A stretch of DNA of 64,000 bases from Thraustochytrium sp. TN22 (GCA_013306675.1 JABLUY010000002.1:310001-374000); one strand, 5' to 3'; shown: positions 39,276 to 49,314, counted from the first letter of the stretch. Numbers and translations: made by a program. The notes: generated by a model from the sequence alone, not told the origin.

Positions 39276-39281
39276 AATAAA
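39276..39281 (+). promoter_or_regulatory. candidate poly(A) signal AATAAA (copy 1) for the B56 gene
   Basis: AATAAA 367 bp beyond the B56 stop, with a G/T-rich stretch just downstream (GGTGGGTGATGTTTTCGTG). The second copy at 39363-39368 arose by the 87-bp duplication. Use of canonical AATAAA by this organism is assumed. Confidence 0.5.
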
Positions 39282-39362
39282 GAAAGGTGGGTGATGTTTT
39301 CGTGAGGAAGCTGCGGTATGGCTCGCGCGAACGATGCGAGCAATCAACTACAAGCAAATTTC

Positions 39363-39368
39363 AATAAA
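39363..39368 (+). promoter_or_regulatory. candidate poly(A) signal AATAAA (copy 2)
   Basis: Duplicated copy of the signal at 39276, again followed by a G/T-rich stretch. It lies 234 bp from the stop of the opposing gene, so transcripts ending here would stay clear of the SPX-EXS coding sequence. Confidence 0.45.
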
Positions 39369-39601
39369 GAAAGGTGGGTAGAAAGGTGGGTGATGTTTTC
39401 GTGAGGGAGCTGCGGGATGGCTCTCAGCTGCGATCCAGGAGGGAAAGCTGGCGAGGAAGATGTATCCTGCTGGCCCCACTTTAAAAAACATAGCTTCGTG
39501 CTACTAGCAGTTTCTGGCTACATCGCAGAGGTGGTTGGTTGGTGAAGTGCGGCACGTCTTGCCTAAACTGCGTCGTTTTTCCTGCACTGTTCCTTTCGTC
39601 T

Positions 39602-42157
39602 CTACGCCGGCTCGCCCGACTGCACCGCCATGATGCAGACGGCGAGGATGATCGCGGAAAAGGATGCTAGCTCGATGATGACGGTGACCTTGGCATTCTG
39701 ATGCTGATGCTTGCCGTTGACATTGGAGAAATTGAGTGGAACAAAGTTGACGCGGCGGTAGCCGGCCTCGTTGGACATGTGCTCGTGCTCGACACGGATG
39801 ACGCTCCAAATTGCGCGGCGCACAAGCTCAGTAGAACCCAGTATGAGCGTGGTATAGATGTTGTCGCCGGCACTGATGAGGATGCTGACCTGCGGAATGA
39901 GGGTGAAGCACCAGGAGAAGCGCAATACAAGGTCAATGACCATGGCAGCGTAGTAGTAGCGCACGCTGGGCAGCATGAGGCGCTCGCGCAAACCGCGGCA
40001 GTCGCGCTTCCAAAGGCCCCAATCGAAGACAATGTCCCAGTAGTAGGTAAAGAGCGTGGAGACGCCAAACGCCACGACCCAGAGCATCTTGTACCAGGAC
40101 GTGTGCTTGGTGGCATCGTTGAAGCTCGGGTGCAGGGCGCCGAGCAGGACAATGATATTGGAGAAGGCGTACTTGAAGGCGTTGAGCAGGTGGGGAAAGC
40201 GCTCGCTGGTGTCGTAGTAGCGTCTCATGTTTTGCAGCATGCGCATGATGAGGGGCGAAGCGATAATGATGGGCGTGAAGATGCGCGTGAAGATGAAACT
40301 CTCGGCACAGGTGCTCGGGTGCTCTAGCACGTCATTGAGCGTGGCGCCATGCTTGACAGAGTCGGCCGGGTAAGGGCGGTGCCACTCGCCGGAGAAGAAG
40401 AAGCAAAACGTAAAGGCCACGTCGACGAGAGGGCGCGCGAAGCTGGTGAGCAGGTCGCCAACAAAGGCGTAGAGGAAGGTGACCTTTTGAGAGGGCGCGC
40501 AGATGGTACGCAGAATGGCATTGAGGAGGACGGCGTTCTGCTCGATGGGGAAGAGCAGGAGCGTGGTCATGAAGAAGAAGAGCGCGAGCGGCACGAACTT
40601 GGCGCTGGTGGGCGGAAGCGAGAAGAGCTCGCCGCGTGCAATCTTGATGTACATGAGTAGGAGTGTGAGGTAGACGAGTGTGGCCATGGAGGCCTTGCTG
40701 AGCATTTCGTCCGGCGCCAGCGTGCGGCGCGGGTCGAACTCGAAGAGGTACGTGTAATTGACACGCTCTCGGTCCCACACATAGACGCAAAAGGACCAGA
40801 GCCAGAGCCAGAGCACGAAGAACCCAAAGCCGCGGAAGACTCGCGAGACGCCCGGCGGCAACTGCGGCTCCTGCGGCTTGATCCAAGAGTCGATGGCGAC
40901 GTCCCAGAGCACCCAGAGGGCGAGAACGAGCACCATGCCGATGCGGAGGCCGATGTGCAGCATCTGCCAGTCATCCACTTTCTCCTGCCGCAGAAGCAGC
41001 TCGCTACGCGCCACGGTAACGTTCTGCTGGCAGAAACTGTTTGCAAAGTCGCGCTCCACATTGCGGATGAGCTCGGTGAGGCCTGGCGTCTCCACAAAGC
41101 CATCCTTGTACCGGTGCTGCAAGAAGGAGAGGAGCGGCTTGTTGATGCGGAGGCCGGTCGCCTTGTCGTGCTTCTTGAGGATCTTGACCAACGCAGTGTA
41201 ATTGAGAATGGCGAAGTTCTGCAGGTAATTCATCTCGCGGTAAAGATCGCGGAAGGCGCGCTTGACACTGTCGGCGCTGAGCGCGTCCTTGGGTAGCAAC
41301 GCCTCGTCCTCCTCAATGTCAATGTCGGGCGCTTCGTAGATGAGCTTGCGCGAGCCTGTAAGCCCACTGCGCAGCTGCGCAATCTGGTGCAGAAGCGCGG
41401 TGTGATTCTTGATGAGCGCTGCCAGCGCCTCTTGGTAGAACTTGTTCACCTTGAGCGACTCCTTCTTGACCTTGTCAATGAAGACCTCGTCCGGATTCTC
41501 GGAGCGCAGCAGCTCGAGGTGTGACGGCCCAGAAAAGTCCACCCAGAGCTCGTGGTCGTCAGCGCTCACCGAGCTGGAGTGAGGCTTGAGCAAGCCAGTC
41601 GTGCCGTACTCGCTGGCAAATTGCAGGCGGCCCTTGTTGAGCGAGGTGTGCTCGTCGCTGGTCCATGACCGGTGCTCAAAGCGGTGCCTGCGCTGCGCCG
41701 AAATATCGTCCTCCTCGAAGCTGCCGCCCGGCTGCCGGAGAATGTCGTGCGTGTTCACCTCGCGCTCGGACCGCGGCGTGGGCGCTGACGCGGGCTCGCC
41801 CTTGTTGCTTGGGCCGCCCGCGCCCTGCGCGTCCTGGCCCGCGGACCGCGGGCTAAGAGAGGCGCCCCGGCCGCGGATCAGCGAGGCGTCGTCCTCGTCG
41901 TAGCCCCCGAAGGCCTCCTCACTCTTGTGCTCACTGGTGGTGTTGCCGTCGCCCGTGGCTGCCCCGGACAGATCGACCTTGCGCAGCACGTCGCGCATAC
42001 GCATCTGCGCGCCGGCCATGTTCACGGACCGCTGCTTGATGCTCTCTAGCTGCTTGACGATCACCTTGATGAGCCGCTTTAGCTCGTCATAGTCGACGTA
42101 GTACTCTGACCATTTAGGCACCTTATTCGTGTGCAGCTTCGTGCCAAACTTCACCAT
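39602..42157 (-). CDS. XPR1: SPX-EXS phosphate exporter, XPR1/PHO1-like
   Basis: The protein has 851 residues. It begins with an SPX domain in its usual extreme N-terminal position (MVKFGTKLHTNKVPKWSEYYVDYDELKRL, here MVKFGTKLH and YYVDYDELKRLIK). The later SPX helices include LNYTALVKILKKHDK, with the lysines that bind inositol pyrophosphates. Long acidic/Ser-rich inserts separate the SPX helices (about 60-200). Hydrophobic helices follow from about 405, and the EXS domain ends the protein (about 590-800: CRGLRERLMLPSVRYYYAAM, WDIVFDWGLW, LRFSWCFTLIP). Members export inorganic phosphate and sense phosphate status through SPX. It should sit in the plasma membrane or an endomembrane. The ATG at 42157 is fixed by the canonical SPX N-terminus. 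Confidence 0.96.
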   Translation of the reverse strand: MVKFGTKLHTNKVPKWSEYYVDYDELKRLIKVIVKQLESIKQRSVNMAGAQMRMRDVLRKVDLSGAATGDGNTTSEHKSEEAFGGYDEDDASLIRGRGASLSPRSAGQDAQGAGGPSNKGEPASAPTPRSEREVNTHDILRQPGGSFEEDDISAQRRHRFEHRSWTSDEHTSLNKGRLQFASEYGTTGLLKPHSSSVSADDHELWVDFSGPSHLELLRSENPDEVFIDKVKKESLKVNKFYQEALAALIKNHTALLHQIAQLRSGLTGSRKLIYEAPDIDIEEDEALLPKDALSADSVKRAFRDLYREMNYLQNFAILNYTALVKILKKHDKATGLRINKPLLSFLQHRYKDGFVETPGLTELIRNVERDFANSFCQQNVTVARSELLLRQEKVDDWQMLHIGLRIGMVLVLALWVLWDVAIDSWIKPQEPQLPPGVSRVFRGFGFFVLWLWLWSFCVYVWDRERVNYTYLFEFDPRRTLAPDEMLSKASMATLVYLTLLLMYIKIARGELFSLPPTSAKFVPLALFFFMTTLLLFPIEQNAVLLNAILRTICAPSQKVTFLYAFVGDLLTSFARPLVDVAFTFCFFFSGEWHRPYPADSVKHGATLNDVLEHPSTCAESFIFTRIFTPIIIASPLIMRMLQNMRRYYDTSERFPHLLNAFKYAFSNIIVLLGALHPSFNDATKHTSWYKMLWVVAFGVSTLFTYYWDIVFDWGLWKRDCRGLRERLMLPSVRYYYAAMVIDLVLRFSWCFTLIPQVSILISAGDNIYTTLILGSTELVRRAIWSVIRVEHEHMSNEAGYRRVNFVPLNFSNVNGKHQHQNAKVTVIIELASFSAIILAVCIMAVQSGEPA

Positions 42158-44125
42158 CTTGCCGAGGCTGAGGAGGGCGAGGAGGCGAGGCGAGCGAGCG
42201 AGCCCTGGCTGGGTCGCTTGCTAGCGTGCTGCTGGGCTACGCGAGTTGCCGGCTCGCAGCAAAGCCGCGCAGCGGCCCACGGAGCAGCGCAGCGCTCAGC
42301 GCAGCGCAGCGCAGCACAGCAGCGCAGCACAGCAGCGCGGCGCCGCCTCGCCTGCGGGCCGCCGCGCCGCCGCGCCGCCGCGCCGCCGCGCCACGGCGCC
42401 GTACGCTGAGCTCTTGCTCTGCCTCCGGCTGCTGCCGCATCTCGCCTCGGCTCGCCTTGGTCGCCTTGCCACGACCCGCCGTTCCATCGTTCCGCTCGAG
42501 GCCCGTTCCTATTGTTCTCAGGCTGTTCTTATCGGCTCCGAGTCGGCGCCGCCGCCGGCGCCGGCGCCGCGGCTGCGCGTGCAGGGGCCGCGCAACTTTG
42601 GCGCAAGGGACTGTGAGTGTTGCTGCACGAGGCGCGGGCTGTGCAGTATCCAGCCAGGCACGCGGGTCGGCGGCCTTTGGAGCAAGCTCGGGCGTCTCGC
42701 GCGGCGCGGGCGAGCTGGCCGCGGGACTGCGGCGGCCCGCCGGCCCAGCCACACCGGAGACGCGCACTGCGCCCGCGCCCGCGCGGACCGTCCCCGCGGC
42801 CCACAGGTGGAGGGTGTGCGCGGTGGGGGGCGGCGACGGAGTCCAGGCGAGACCCGCCTCGCAGGCGCCGCAGCGTGCCGCCACGCGCTCGCCGCGTGGC
42901 GCCGCGTGGCGCCAGCCCGCCGCGGCTGACCCGGAGCGGCGAAGCCCGGCCACTGCAGCCTGCGGATGATCTCCTGATGCGACGCGAGTCGGACCAGGCA
43001 AGGCAGGCGGGCGTCGACGGCCGCTGCACGGGCGCCGCCTGCTAGTAGGCATAGGCGTAAGTTATGGCTATTAGCGTCCCGGCCAACAGTGTGAGTCAGA
43101 GGACTTGGAGAAGACAAGCGAGAAACTTGGAGAAAGAAAGAAAGAAAGCAAGAAGCCAAAGATCGAGCGCGCGGTCCGTGCGGGCCTGGCCGGCACTGCA
43201 CAAGCAGCACAAGCGCTGCGCGGCGCAGGCGGGCGCGACGCCAGCCTGCGCGCCTGTCTGCCTGTAGATTGCTTCAAGCTGGCCGCAGTACAGAGGGCTG
43301 CTGCAGGCTGGCTGGCTGCCATCACGAGCGGGATCTTGACTCAGTGACCGCGGCGCTGCGGCGAGCGAGCGAGCCTCGCTGCAGCGAAGACGCAGCAGAG
43401 CAAAGGCAACTTGCTCGCTCGCTGTCGTCAATCTGGCTGCCACTGGCCAGGCTGGTACAGACAGCCAGAAAGACATAACTTTACTCACAGGCAGCACAAC
43501 GAGACGGGCCCGGCAGCGCAGCACAGGCGCGGGCAGGCACAGACAGGCAGGCAGGCAAGCAGACAGACGCGCATCATCGATCGGGACGGCGCGGGCGGCG
43601 CGCGGGCGCGGCCTCGCACGCTCGCTCGGCGCGGGCGCGGCCTCGCACGCTCGCTCGCTCGCTCGCTGACTGGCCCGCGCCTCCGCGGTCGCTCGGGCGG
43701 GCGCGCGGCGCGGCCGGACGCGGCGCGGGGCGGCGCGGGGCGGCGCGGAGGAGGGCATCGCATCGATCGCAGCGCGGCGGGCATCCAATCCATTGCGCGC
43801 GCCGCGGATCCGCGCGCCGCGCCGGGGCGCGAGGCGGGCGCGAGACGCGGCGCGGCGCGGCGCAGCGAGGCGCGCGAGCGGCGCGCGAGCGGCGCGAGGC
43901 GCGCACGCACGGCTGGCACGCTAGCGCGGGCGCGCGGGCGCGCGGAGGCGCGCAGGCAGGCGTGCCAGGTGGCGGAGGAGAGGAACGCCGCCGTGGGCGA
44001 CCGCAGCAGCTTGAGCTGGACCCCGGCGGTGGTGGCGGCGGCGGCGGCGGTGCAAGCGCGGTTGCGCTGGCGAGCGGCGCGAGCGGCGCGTGGAGGCGCC
44101 ACGCGCTGGCGTTCCGTGTGGCACG
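42158..44125. other. long divergent intergenic region, extremely GC-rich
   Basis: 2 kb between the starts of the SPX-EXS (-) and WW-kinase (+) genes. Contains GCGCA/GCACA runs (about 42285-42340), a CGCCGC run (about 42360-42392), a 29-bp direct duplication at about 43600-43657 and CGCT runs. No domain was seen in any of the long frames on either strand, which are Ala/Arg/Pro-rich shadows of high GC. Confidence 0.6.
43600..43657. repeat. 29-bp direct tandem duplication
   Basis: The unit beginning GCGCGGGCGCGGCCTCGCAC occurs twice with a 29-bp period and is followed by CGCT repeats, in the upstream region of the WW-kinase gene. Confidence 0.8.
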
Positions 44126-44466
44126 ATGATGATGGACAGGGCGCAGCTCAATGCGCGCTTTAATCTGCCCGAGGGGTGGTACGCCGAGTACGACCGCACC
44201 ACGCGCCGCGTGTACTTCTGGAACGTGCATACGCAGGAGCGCACGTGGACCGAGCCGTCCAGAGCTGACGTGCGGAGGATTGGGCCCCGCGCCTCTCTGG
44301 CCGGCCTGCGCCAGCAGACGAAGTCTAGCTCGCCGGGGCAAACCAGCGACAACTCGGACAGCAATGGTCGCGAAACGCGGGGCCATGACGAGGCGCTCAG
44401 CTCGCCCATGGAGTCGAGCTGCGTCATTTCAACACAGCCGTCCGGTGCCGGCCATGACGGCGCCCA

Positions 44467-44502
<36 letters not shown>

Positions 44503-45025
44503 CGTGCAGACACGTAGCGCGACTGCGGCCGCTGCTGCCGCCGCTGGCGTGGGTCACGGCGGCGTCGGCGAGACGCACTCGTGGGCCCACAATGTGAGCC
44601 GCGGTGCTGCCCAGGCGCACGCGAGCAGCAGCAGCAGCAGCAACAACAACAACAGCAACGGCGATGGCAATGGTAACGGCAACAGCAGCGCCATGAACGC
44701 GGACGTGCCGCCGGCGGGCATAGCGAGCCCGAACTCGGGATCGTCGTCCACACCGCCGCCCGCACTCCTCCCGATGAGCGACGAGCACCGTATGAGCCAC
44801 CGCACGCTGGTCGCGCCGGAATTGCGGCCGTCCTCCCTCTCCCGCATGGACCTCTCGGACAGCGAGACCGGCGCCTCGGCAGCGAGCGTCGCTGATGCGC
44901 CGGCGCTCATTACGCCTACTAACAAGCGCATGCGCGCCATGACGGAGCTCTCTACGAACACGGTGGGCGGCGAGGCGAGCCAGGCTGACAAGATGTCGCC
45001 GCCGTCGCCGCCGCTACTGCTGCAT

Positions 45026-45068
<43 letters not shown>

Positions 45069-48039
45069 CGCAGTCATACCGCCAGCTGCGTGAGGTGGGC
45101 CCTGGCTCCATTCCGGGCGCGATCGAACTGAAGCGATCCGACTCTCAAATGTCGACGAGCTCGCAGGCCTCGGCCTCTTCGACCTCGTCGGCCACTCTGC
45201 GCATGCTGCCCCGCAAGCGATCGAACGGGCCCGAGGCCACCTCACCGCCGAGCGCTGACAGCAACGGAGGCAAGTCAACCGCGCGCATGAAGCAGTTCAA
45301 GAGCTTCATGTCCAAGTTGAGCAAGAAGCCAGCCTTTTCGCACAATCGTAAGCGGCGCGAGGGCGTGATCACCGAGTCGAGCTCGTCCATTGATCAGAGC
45401 CGTGATCCCATCGTGGAGTTCACCTCATACCCGAAGCCCGACCACGTACGCGCGATGCTCATGCGCATCCTGCAGGACCAGTACCTCTTCCAAACGCTGC
45501 CGCACGAGCTGCTCTGCAAGCTCGTGGACAGCATGTCCATGGAGGAGGTGCCGGCCGGACACGTGCTGATCCGCCAGGGCGACTGCGGCGACTTCTTTTA
45601 CATCATGGAGCGCGGCCTTTTTGACGTGCGGCAGCGGCGACGCCGTAGCGCTGCCAGCCTGGGCAGCGGCTCTCTGCCGGACCAGGAGCAGCCGGGTCAG
45701 CAGGGTCGGCAGGATGTTGACGATGATGACGACCTGGACGTCGAGGACGAATCCGGGGAACTTGGGAAGATCGTCGGTCACATCGTGCCCGGCGTCTGCT
45801 TTGGCGAGCTGGCACTTTTGTACGAGCAGAAGCGCGCGGCCACGGTGCAGGCGGCGGAAGCGTCGGTCGTGTGGAAACTGGAGCGGCCCGTGTTCCGGCA
45901 AATGGTGATCCAGAGCCGGCGGCATGACATCGAGGAGGCCAAGGGGGCGCTCAAGTCGGTGCCGCTGCTGGGCGCGCTCACGGACCAGCAGATGGACAGC
46001 TGCGCCGAGGTGGTGCGCTTTGTGGAGTTCCATGCAGGCGCGCAGATCATTCGCAAGGGTGAGATCGGTGATGTCTTCTACATCATCAGCAGCGGTGAGG
46101 TAGAGGTCTCGGATGGTATGCCTGTGCACGACGGCGCGCGGCCAGCGCCCGTCAAACTGGGCGCGCACGCGTACTTTGGTGAGCGCGCGCTTCTCAAGGA
46201 CGAGGCGCGCGCCGCCAACGTCACGGCGCTCACGGATGTGCGCTGCCTGGTGCTCGACCGCCACGCCTTCAACACGATCCTGGGCCCGCTGCGCGAGGTG
46301 CTGGACAACAACATCCGCGACAGCCTCTTCAAGCAGATCGAGGTCTTTCGCTGCCTGGACGTGGCGGAGGTGGAGCGCGTCTTTGCTGCCTTTACGCTGC
46401 AGTCCTTTGACGAGGGCGCCTTCATCATCCGCCAGGGCGACCACGGCTCGAGCTTTTATGTGATGCGCAGCGGCGAGGCGGTCGTGACCCAGGAGGTGCT
46501 CGTGGGCGGCGACAAGGTCGTTACCAGCACGGTCGGCCACCTCAAAGTAGGCGACTACTTTGGCGAGATGGCGCTTGCCGAGGGCAGCAAGCGCGAAGCC
46601 AACGTGATCGCGCGCACCTCCTGCGAGTGCTTCGTGCTGGACCGCCAGAGCTTTGAGGCGCTCCTCGGTCCCGCCGAGGAGATCCTCAAGCGCGTGATCA
46701 AGAAGCGCCGCCAGGAGAACGCCTCCCTGATGCGCGCCATGCGCGCCGAGCACGAGAAGCAGATGCTCGAGCAAGAGCGCCGCGAGAAGGAGCTTGCGGC
46801 GGCGGCCGCGGCGGCCATGGCGGCTGCCGCGGCCGCCGCATCCGCTGTGTCTGGCGGCCATCACGTTGCCGCGGGCGCGGACGGCTACTCGGGACCTACT
46901 CGGACGCAATGCAGACCTCATCCCCCTCGCGCGACTCGCCGATGTCGGTCCAGGCCGCATACGAGGCGACCAGCGCCGGCGCGATGGGGGCGGCCGGCGC
47001 CATGGACGTGGATGCTCCGGGGCACGCGCCCAGCATCCCGCCGCCGCCGCTCGAGTCGGCCGGTTCGATGCAGACCGCCTTCCGCCTGGACGAGCTGCAG
47101 CCCATCAAGACGCTCGGCACCGGAACCTTTGGGCGCGTGCAGATGGTGCGGCACGTCACGGGCGGCGGCACGTACGCGCTCAAGGTGCAGTCCAAGGCGC
47201 AAATTACGCGCTACAAGCTGCAGCAGAACATTATCAACGAGAAGCTCATCCTCGCGAGCCTCCGGCATCCGTTTATCATTACGTTGCACCAGACCTTCCA
47301 GGATCGCGACTGCCTCTACATGCTGCTGGAGCTCGTGCAAGGCGGAGAGCTGTTTTCCTTTCTGCAGAACTTTGGCGCCAACCTCCAGCCGCTGCACCAC
47401 AAGTTCTACATGGCCTGCGTGGTCGCAGCCTTTGCGTACCTGCACACGCGGGACATTTTGTATAGAGACCTCAAGCCGGAGAACATCCTCATCGACACCG
47501 ACGGCTACCTGAAGCTCGTCGACTTTGGCTTTGCCAAGCACGAGCGCAATAAGGCCTTTACCACCTGCGGGACCCCGGACTACTTTAGCCCCGAACTCGT
47601 GCTGGGCCGAGGCTACGGTAAAGGCAACGACCATTGGGGCATCGGCATTCTCATGTTCGAGGTGATCTCCGGCTACACACCCTTTAGCGGCCCTGACGAC
47701 AACCAGAGCGAGGTTTGCAAGCGCATTGTCAAGCAGCGCCTCTTCTTCCCGGAGGACTGCAGCGACCAGGAGGCGCGCCACCTGATCGCGAGCCTCCTGG
47801 AGAAGGACCCGCTCAAGCGCCTTGGCTGTGGTGTGAAGGGTGTCTCCGAGATCATGGCGCACCCTTGGTTTGCGCTCGTCAACTGGCAGCACCTCGAGTC
47901 CAAGCGAATCCAGGCGCCCTGGCGGCCGCCGCTGCGCAGCGAGACTGACTGCTCGCTCTTCGATGACTATCCGGAAAACTTCCAGGTCATGCCTTACCTC
48001 GAGTCGGGACCGGCCGCTGCCTGGGCTGACGGCTTTTAA
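44126..48039 (+). CDS. WW-domain, cyclic-nucleotide-dependent AGC protein kinase (PKG/PKA-like); frame change near 46.9 kb
   Basis: The product is about 1,281 residues if a 68-bp intron (46847-46914) is removed. Domains in order are as follows. A WW domain (W18, W41, P44; LPEGWYAEY). A disordered Ser/Gln-rich region with two poly-Gln runs. Three cyclic-nucleotide-binding domains with phosphate cassettes FGELALLYEQKRAATV (about 556), FGERALLKDEARAANV (about 681) and FGEMALAEGSKREANV (about 810). A basic/Ala helix. A kinase domain (about 961-1225) with GTGTFGRV, ALKV, YRDLKPEN, DFG and CGTPDYFSPE. Last, an AGC tail, SLFDDYPEN. The kinase should be held inactive until nucleotide binds. None of the cassettes has the Thr that favours cGMP in animal PKG, so the ligand is uncertain. 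The ATG was chosen as the first in frame (MMMDRAQ). The kinase lies in a different frame from the binding domains, explained by a short intron or a one-base G-run indel near 46891. Confidence 0.9.
44465..44500 (+). repeat. CAG/CAA repeat encoding Gln12
   Basis: Twelve Gln codons (one CAA, the rest CAG) within the disordered linker of the WW-kinase. Confidence 0.9.
45026..45067 (+). repeat. (CAG)14 repeat encoding Gln14
   Basis: Fourteen uninterrupted CAG codons in the same disordered linker of the WW-kinase, a likely length-variable site. Confidence 0.92.
46847..46914 (+). other. candidate 68-bp intron in the kinase gene
   Basis: Donor GTGTCT and acceptor AATGCAG. Phase-0 removal joins ...AASA directly to TSSPSRDSPM and restores one frame from the nucleotide-binding domains into the kinase. 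The donor is weak and no clear pyrimidine tract precedes the acceptor. A missing G in the GGG at 46891-46893 is an equally simple explanation. Confidence 0.4.
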
Positions 48040-48405
48040 CCTCCCTCATGAATGACGATTAGAAAAGTTTGCGACGACGACCCAGATCGAGCGAGATGGG
48101 AGGAAGGAGAAAAACAGATGTATGAGTTTTTTTGGTTTTGAGATGAAAAGAAAAGGCAGCGTCCTCATTCCGGGGGGGGAAGGGGGGGGGGCGAGGCTGA
48201 CAGTGCGTGAAGCAACTAGCCTTGGCCTGACTGCCCCAAAACAACATTTTAGAACAACGAACGCGATGGAACGCATGCAGTGCCGCAAAGCGAGGATCCA
48301 AAGCCGCGAGAACCCAAGTCGAGCGTCGTGAACCAGATGAGGCGAGGCGAGAGCGACTGGAGCGAGTATGGCTCGACTCGGCCCGACCATGGACTTGCTC
48401 TCGTC
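48040..48405. other. convergent 3' spacer with G-run
   Basis: 366 bp between the kinase stop (+) and the LIM gene stop (-). Contains two adjoining G-runs at 48172-48191 (8 and 10 G separated by AA). No gene is seen. Confidence 0.65.
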
Positions 48406-49314
48406 TCATACGCGCACGGTCTCGCGGCCACAACCGCAAAACTCGCGCAGCTGGTCCAGAAAAGTCTTGGGCTCCTCGTCATCTGCCGCCCGACGCCGCG
48501 ACGAGCGCCGCTTCGAGTGCCGCTTCGAGCGCCTCTTCTCGTCCTGCATGACGGGAGGCTGGGCGAGCTCCATGGGCTCCTCTGGCACCTCCTCCTGCTC
48601 CTCAAACATTTCGACGTCAAAGGTCTGGCGCTGCGACCGCCGCTTTGAGCTGCGCTGGGAACGCCGGCGCGATTCGCGCTTCGAGACGGCCGCCAGCACA
48701 TCAGCCTCGTCCCGCCGCTCCTGCTCCAGCTCCGCCTCCGCCAGCAACGCCTCCTCCTCCTCGCTCGGACCCCCAACGTGCTCGTCCGCCGGGAGTCCGT
48801 GCGCCTTGCGCCAGACCTCGGGCGTGGCCGGAGCCTGCGTCGGCGAGTGGCCGTCGTAGTTGCCGGACAGGATGCCGGCACCCACGCCGTAGCCGTACCC
48901 GCGCGGCCCAAAGTTCTTCGCGTAGCACGCTGTGCCACGGGTAAAGAAAGTCGCGTTCCCGCCATCAGTCAGTGAATGAGTGTCCTCCCCTTCTTGACCG
49001 CACAAGCAGCATGACCTTCTTGACCGCACAAGCAGTATGACGTACTCTGACAGTAAGGATCGCCTCCGTTCTCAAGGTGCTGGCCAAGGTCGATGCGTTT
49101 CGCGCACGACGTGCAGCGGAAGCATGACCTGTGCCACGTCTTGCCCAGCACCACGTAGCTGCGCACGTCTCGCCCGCCCGTCCGTCCGTCAGCCGCCTGC
49201 TCGGTTCAGGTCCGTACGGTCCCTCGTCATCCTCACCAATTGCATCATCTGTGCCACGTACCGCTCCGCCATGTACACGCGGTCGTCGCACCGCGCACAC
49301 CGAGGCGTCTCCAT
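48406..49314 (-). CDS. CRIP/CSRP-type LIM-domain protein (three exons)
   Basis: The protein has 229 residues from exons 49262-49314, 49046-49158 and 48406-48929 (minus strand). Splicing builds one complete LIM zinc domain: C6-x2-C9, H27-x2-C30, C33-x2-C36 and C54-x2-C57. It opens METPRCARCDDRVYMAERY, continues GKTWHRSCFRC, and ends PYCQTCYAKNFGPRGYGYG, the glycine-rich stretch typical of CRIP/CSRP proteins. The remaining 160 residues are acidic/Glu-rich and then strongly Arg/Ser-rich (SRRRSQRSSKRRSQRQ, KRRSKRHSKRRSSRRR), ending EFCGCGRETVRV. CRIP-type LIM proteins bind actin-associated partners or act in the nucleus; the RS-like tail could direct nuclear or RNA-related contacts, which is inference. 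Each exon alone gives only a partial domain, and the perfect ligand spacing after joining supports the model. Both donors are GTACGT. Confidence 0.88.
48930..49045 (-). other. spliceosomal intron 2 of the LIM gene (116 bp)
   Basis: On the minus strand the donor is CAGA|GTACGT and the acceptor GTGGCACAG|CG. Joining creates Thr between the last two LIM cysteine positions (C-Q-T-C). The intron contains a 26-bp tandem duplication (48991-49042). Confidence 0.85.
48991..49042. repeat. 26-bp tandem duplication inside an intron
   Basis: Units 48991-49016 and 49017-49042 (TTCTTGACCGCACAAGCAGC and following) differ at two positions. The array abuts the donor side of LIM intron 2. Confidence 0.88.
49159..49261 (-). 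other. spliceosomal intron 1 of the LIM gene (103 bp)
   Basis: On the minus strand the donor is GAGCG|GTACGT and the acceptor ACGTGCGCAG|CTAC, with a GGCTGACGG branch candidate about 30 bp before the acceptor. Joining gives AERYVVLGKTWH, the LIM linker. Confidence 0.85.

Larger units (their letters stand above)
39238..39414. repeat. 87-bp tandem duplication carrying AATAAA
   Basis: The segment starting GCGCGAACGATGCGAGCAAT is repeated with a period of 87 bp, with minor differences and a small internal GGTGGGTAGAAA insertion in copy 2. Each copy carries AATAAA, at 39276-39281 and 39363-39368. Confidence 0.85.
38910..39601. other. convergent 3' region with duplicated polyadenylation signal
   Basis: 690 bp between the stops of the B56 (+) and SPX-EXS (-) genes. 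Contains (CTG)10 at 39131-39160, then CTGATG units, and an 87-bp partial tandem duplication that repeats an AATAAA signal. No gene is supported. Confidence 0.65.

Noticed and set aside
42226-44125. Several 200-270-codon frames on both strands between the SPX-EXS and WW-kinase genes
   Set aside because: Extreme Ala/Arg/Pro content tracking GC repeats, no domains, and mutually overlapping in all frames.
45425-46960. 511-codon minus-strand frame opposite the cyclic-nucleotide-binding domains
   Set aside because: Antisense shadow of a well-supported coding region; Leu/His/Ala-rich without motifs.
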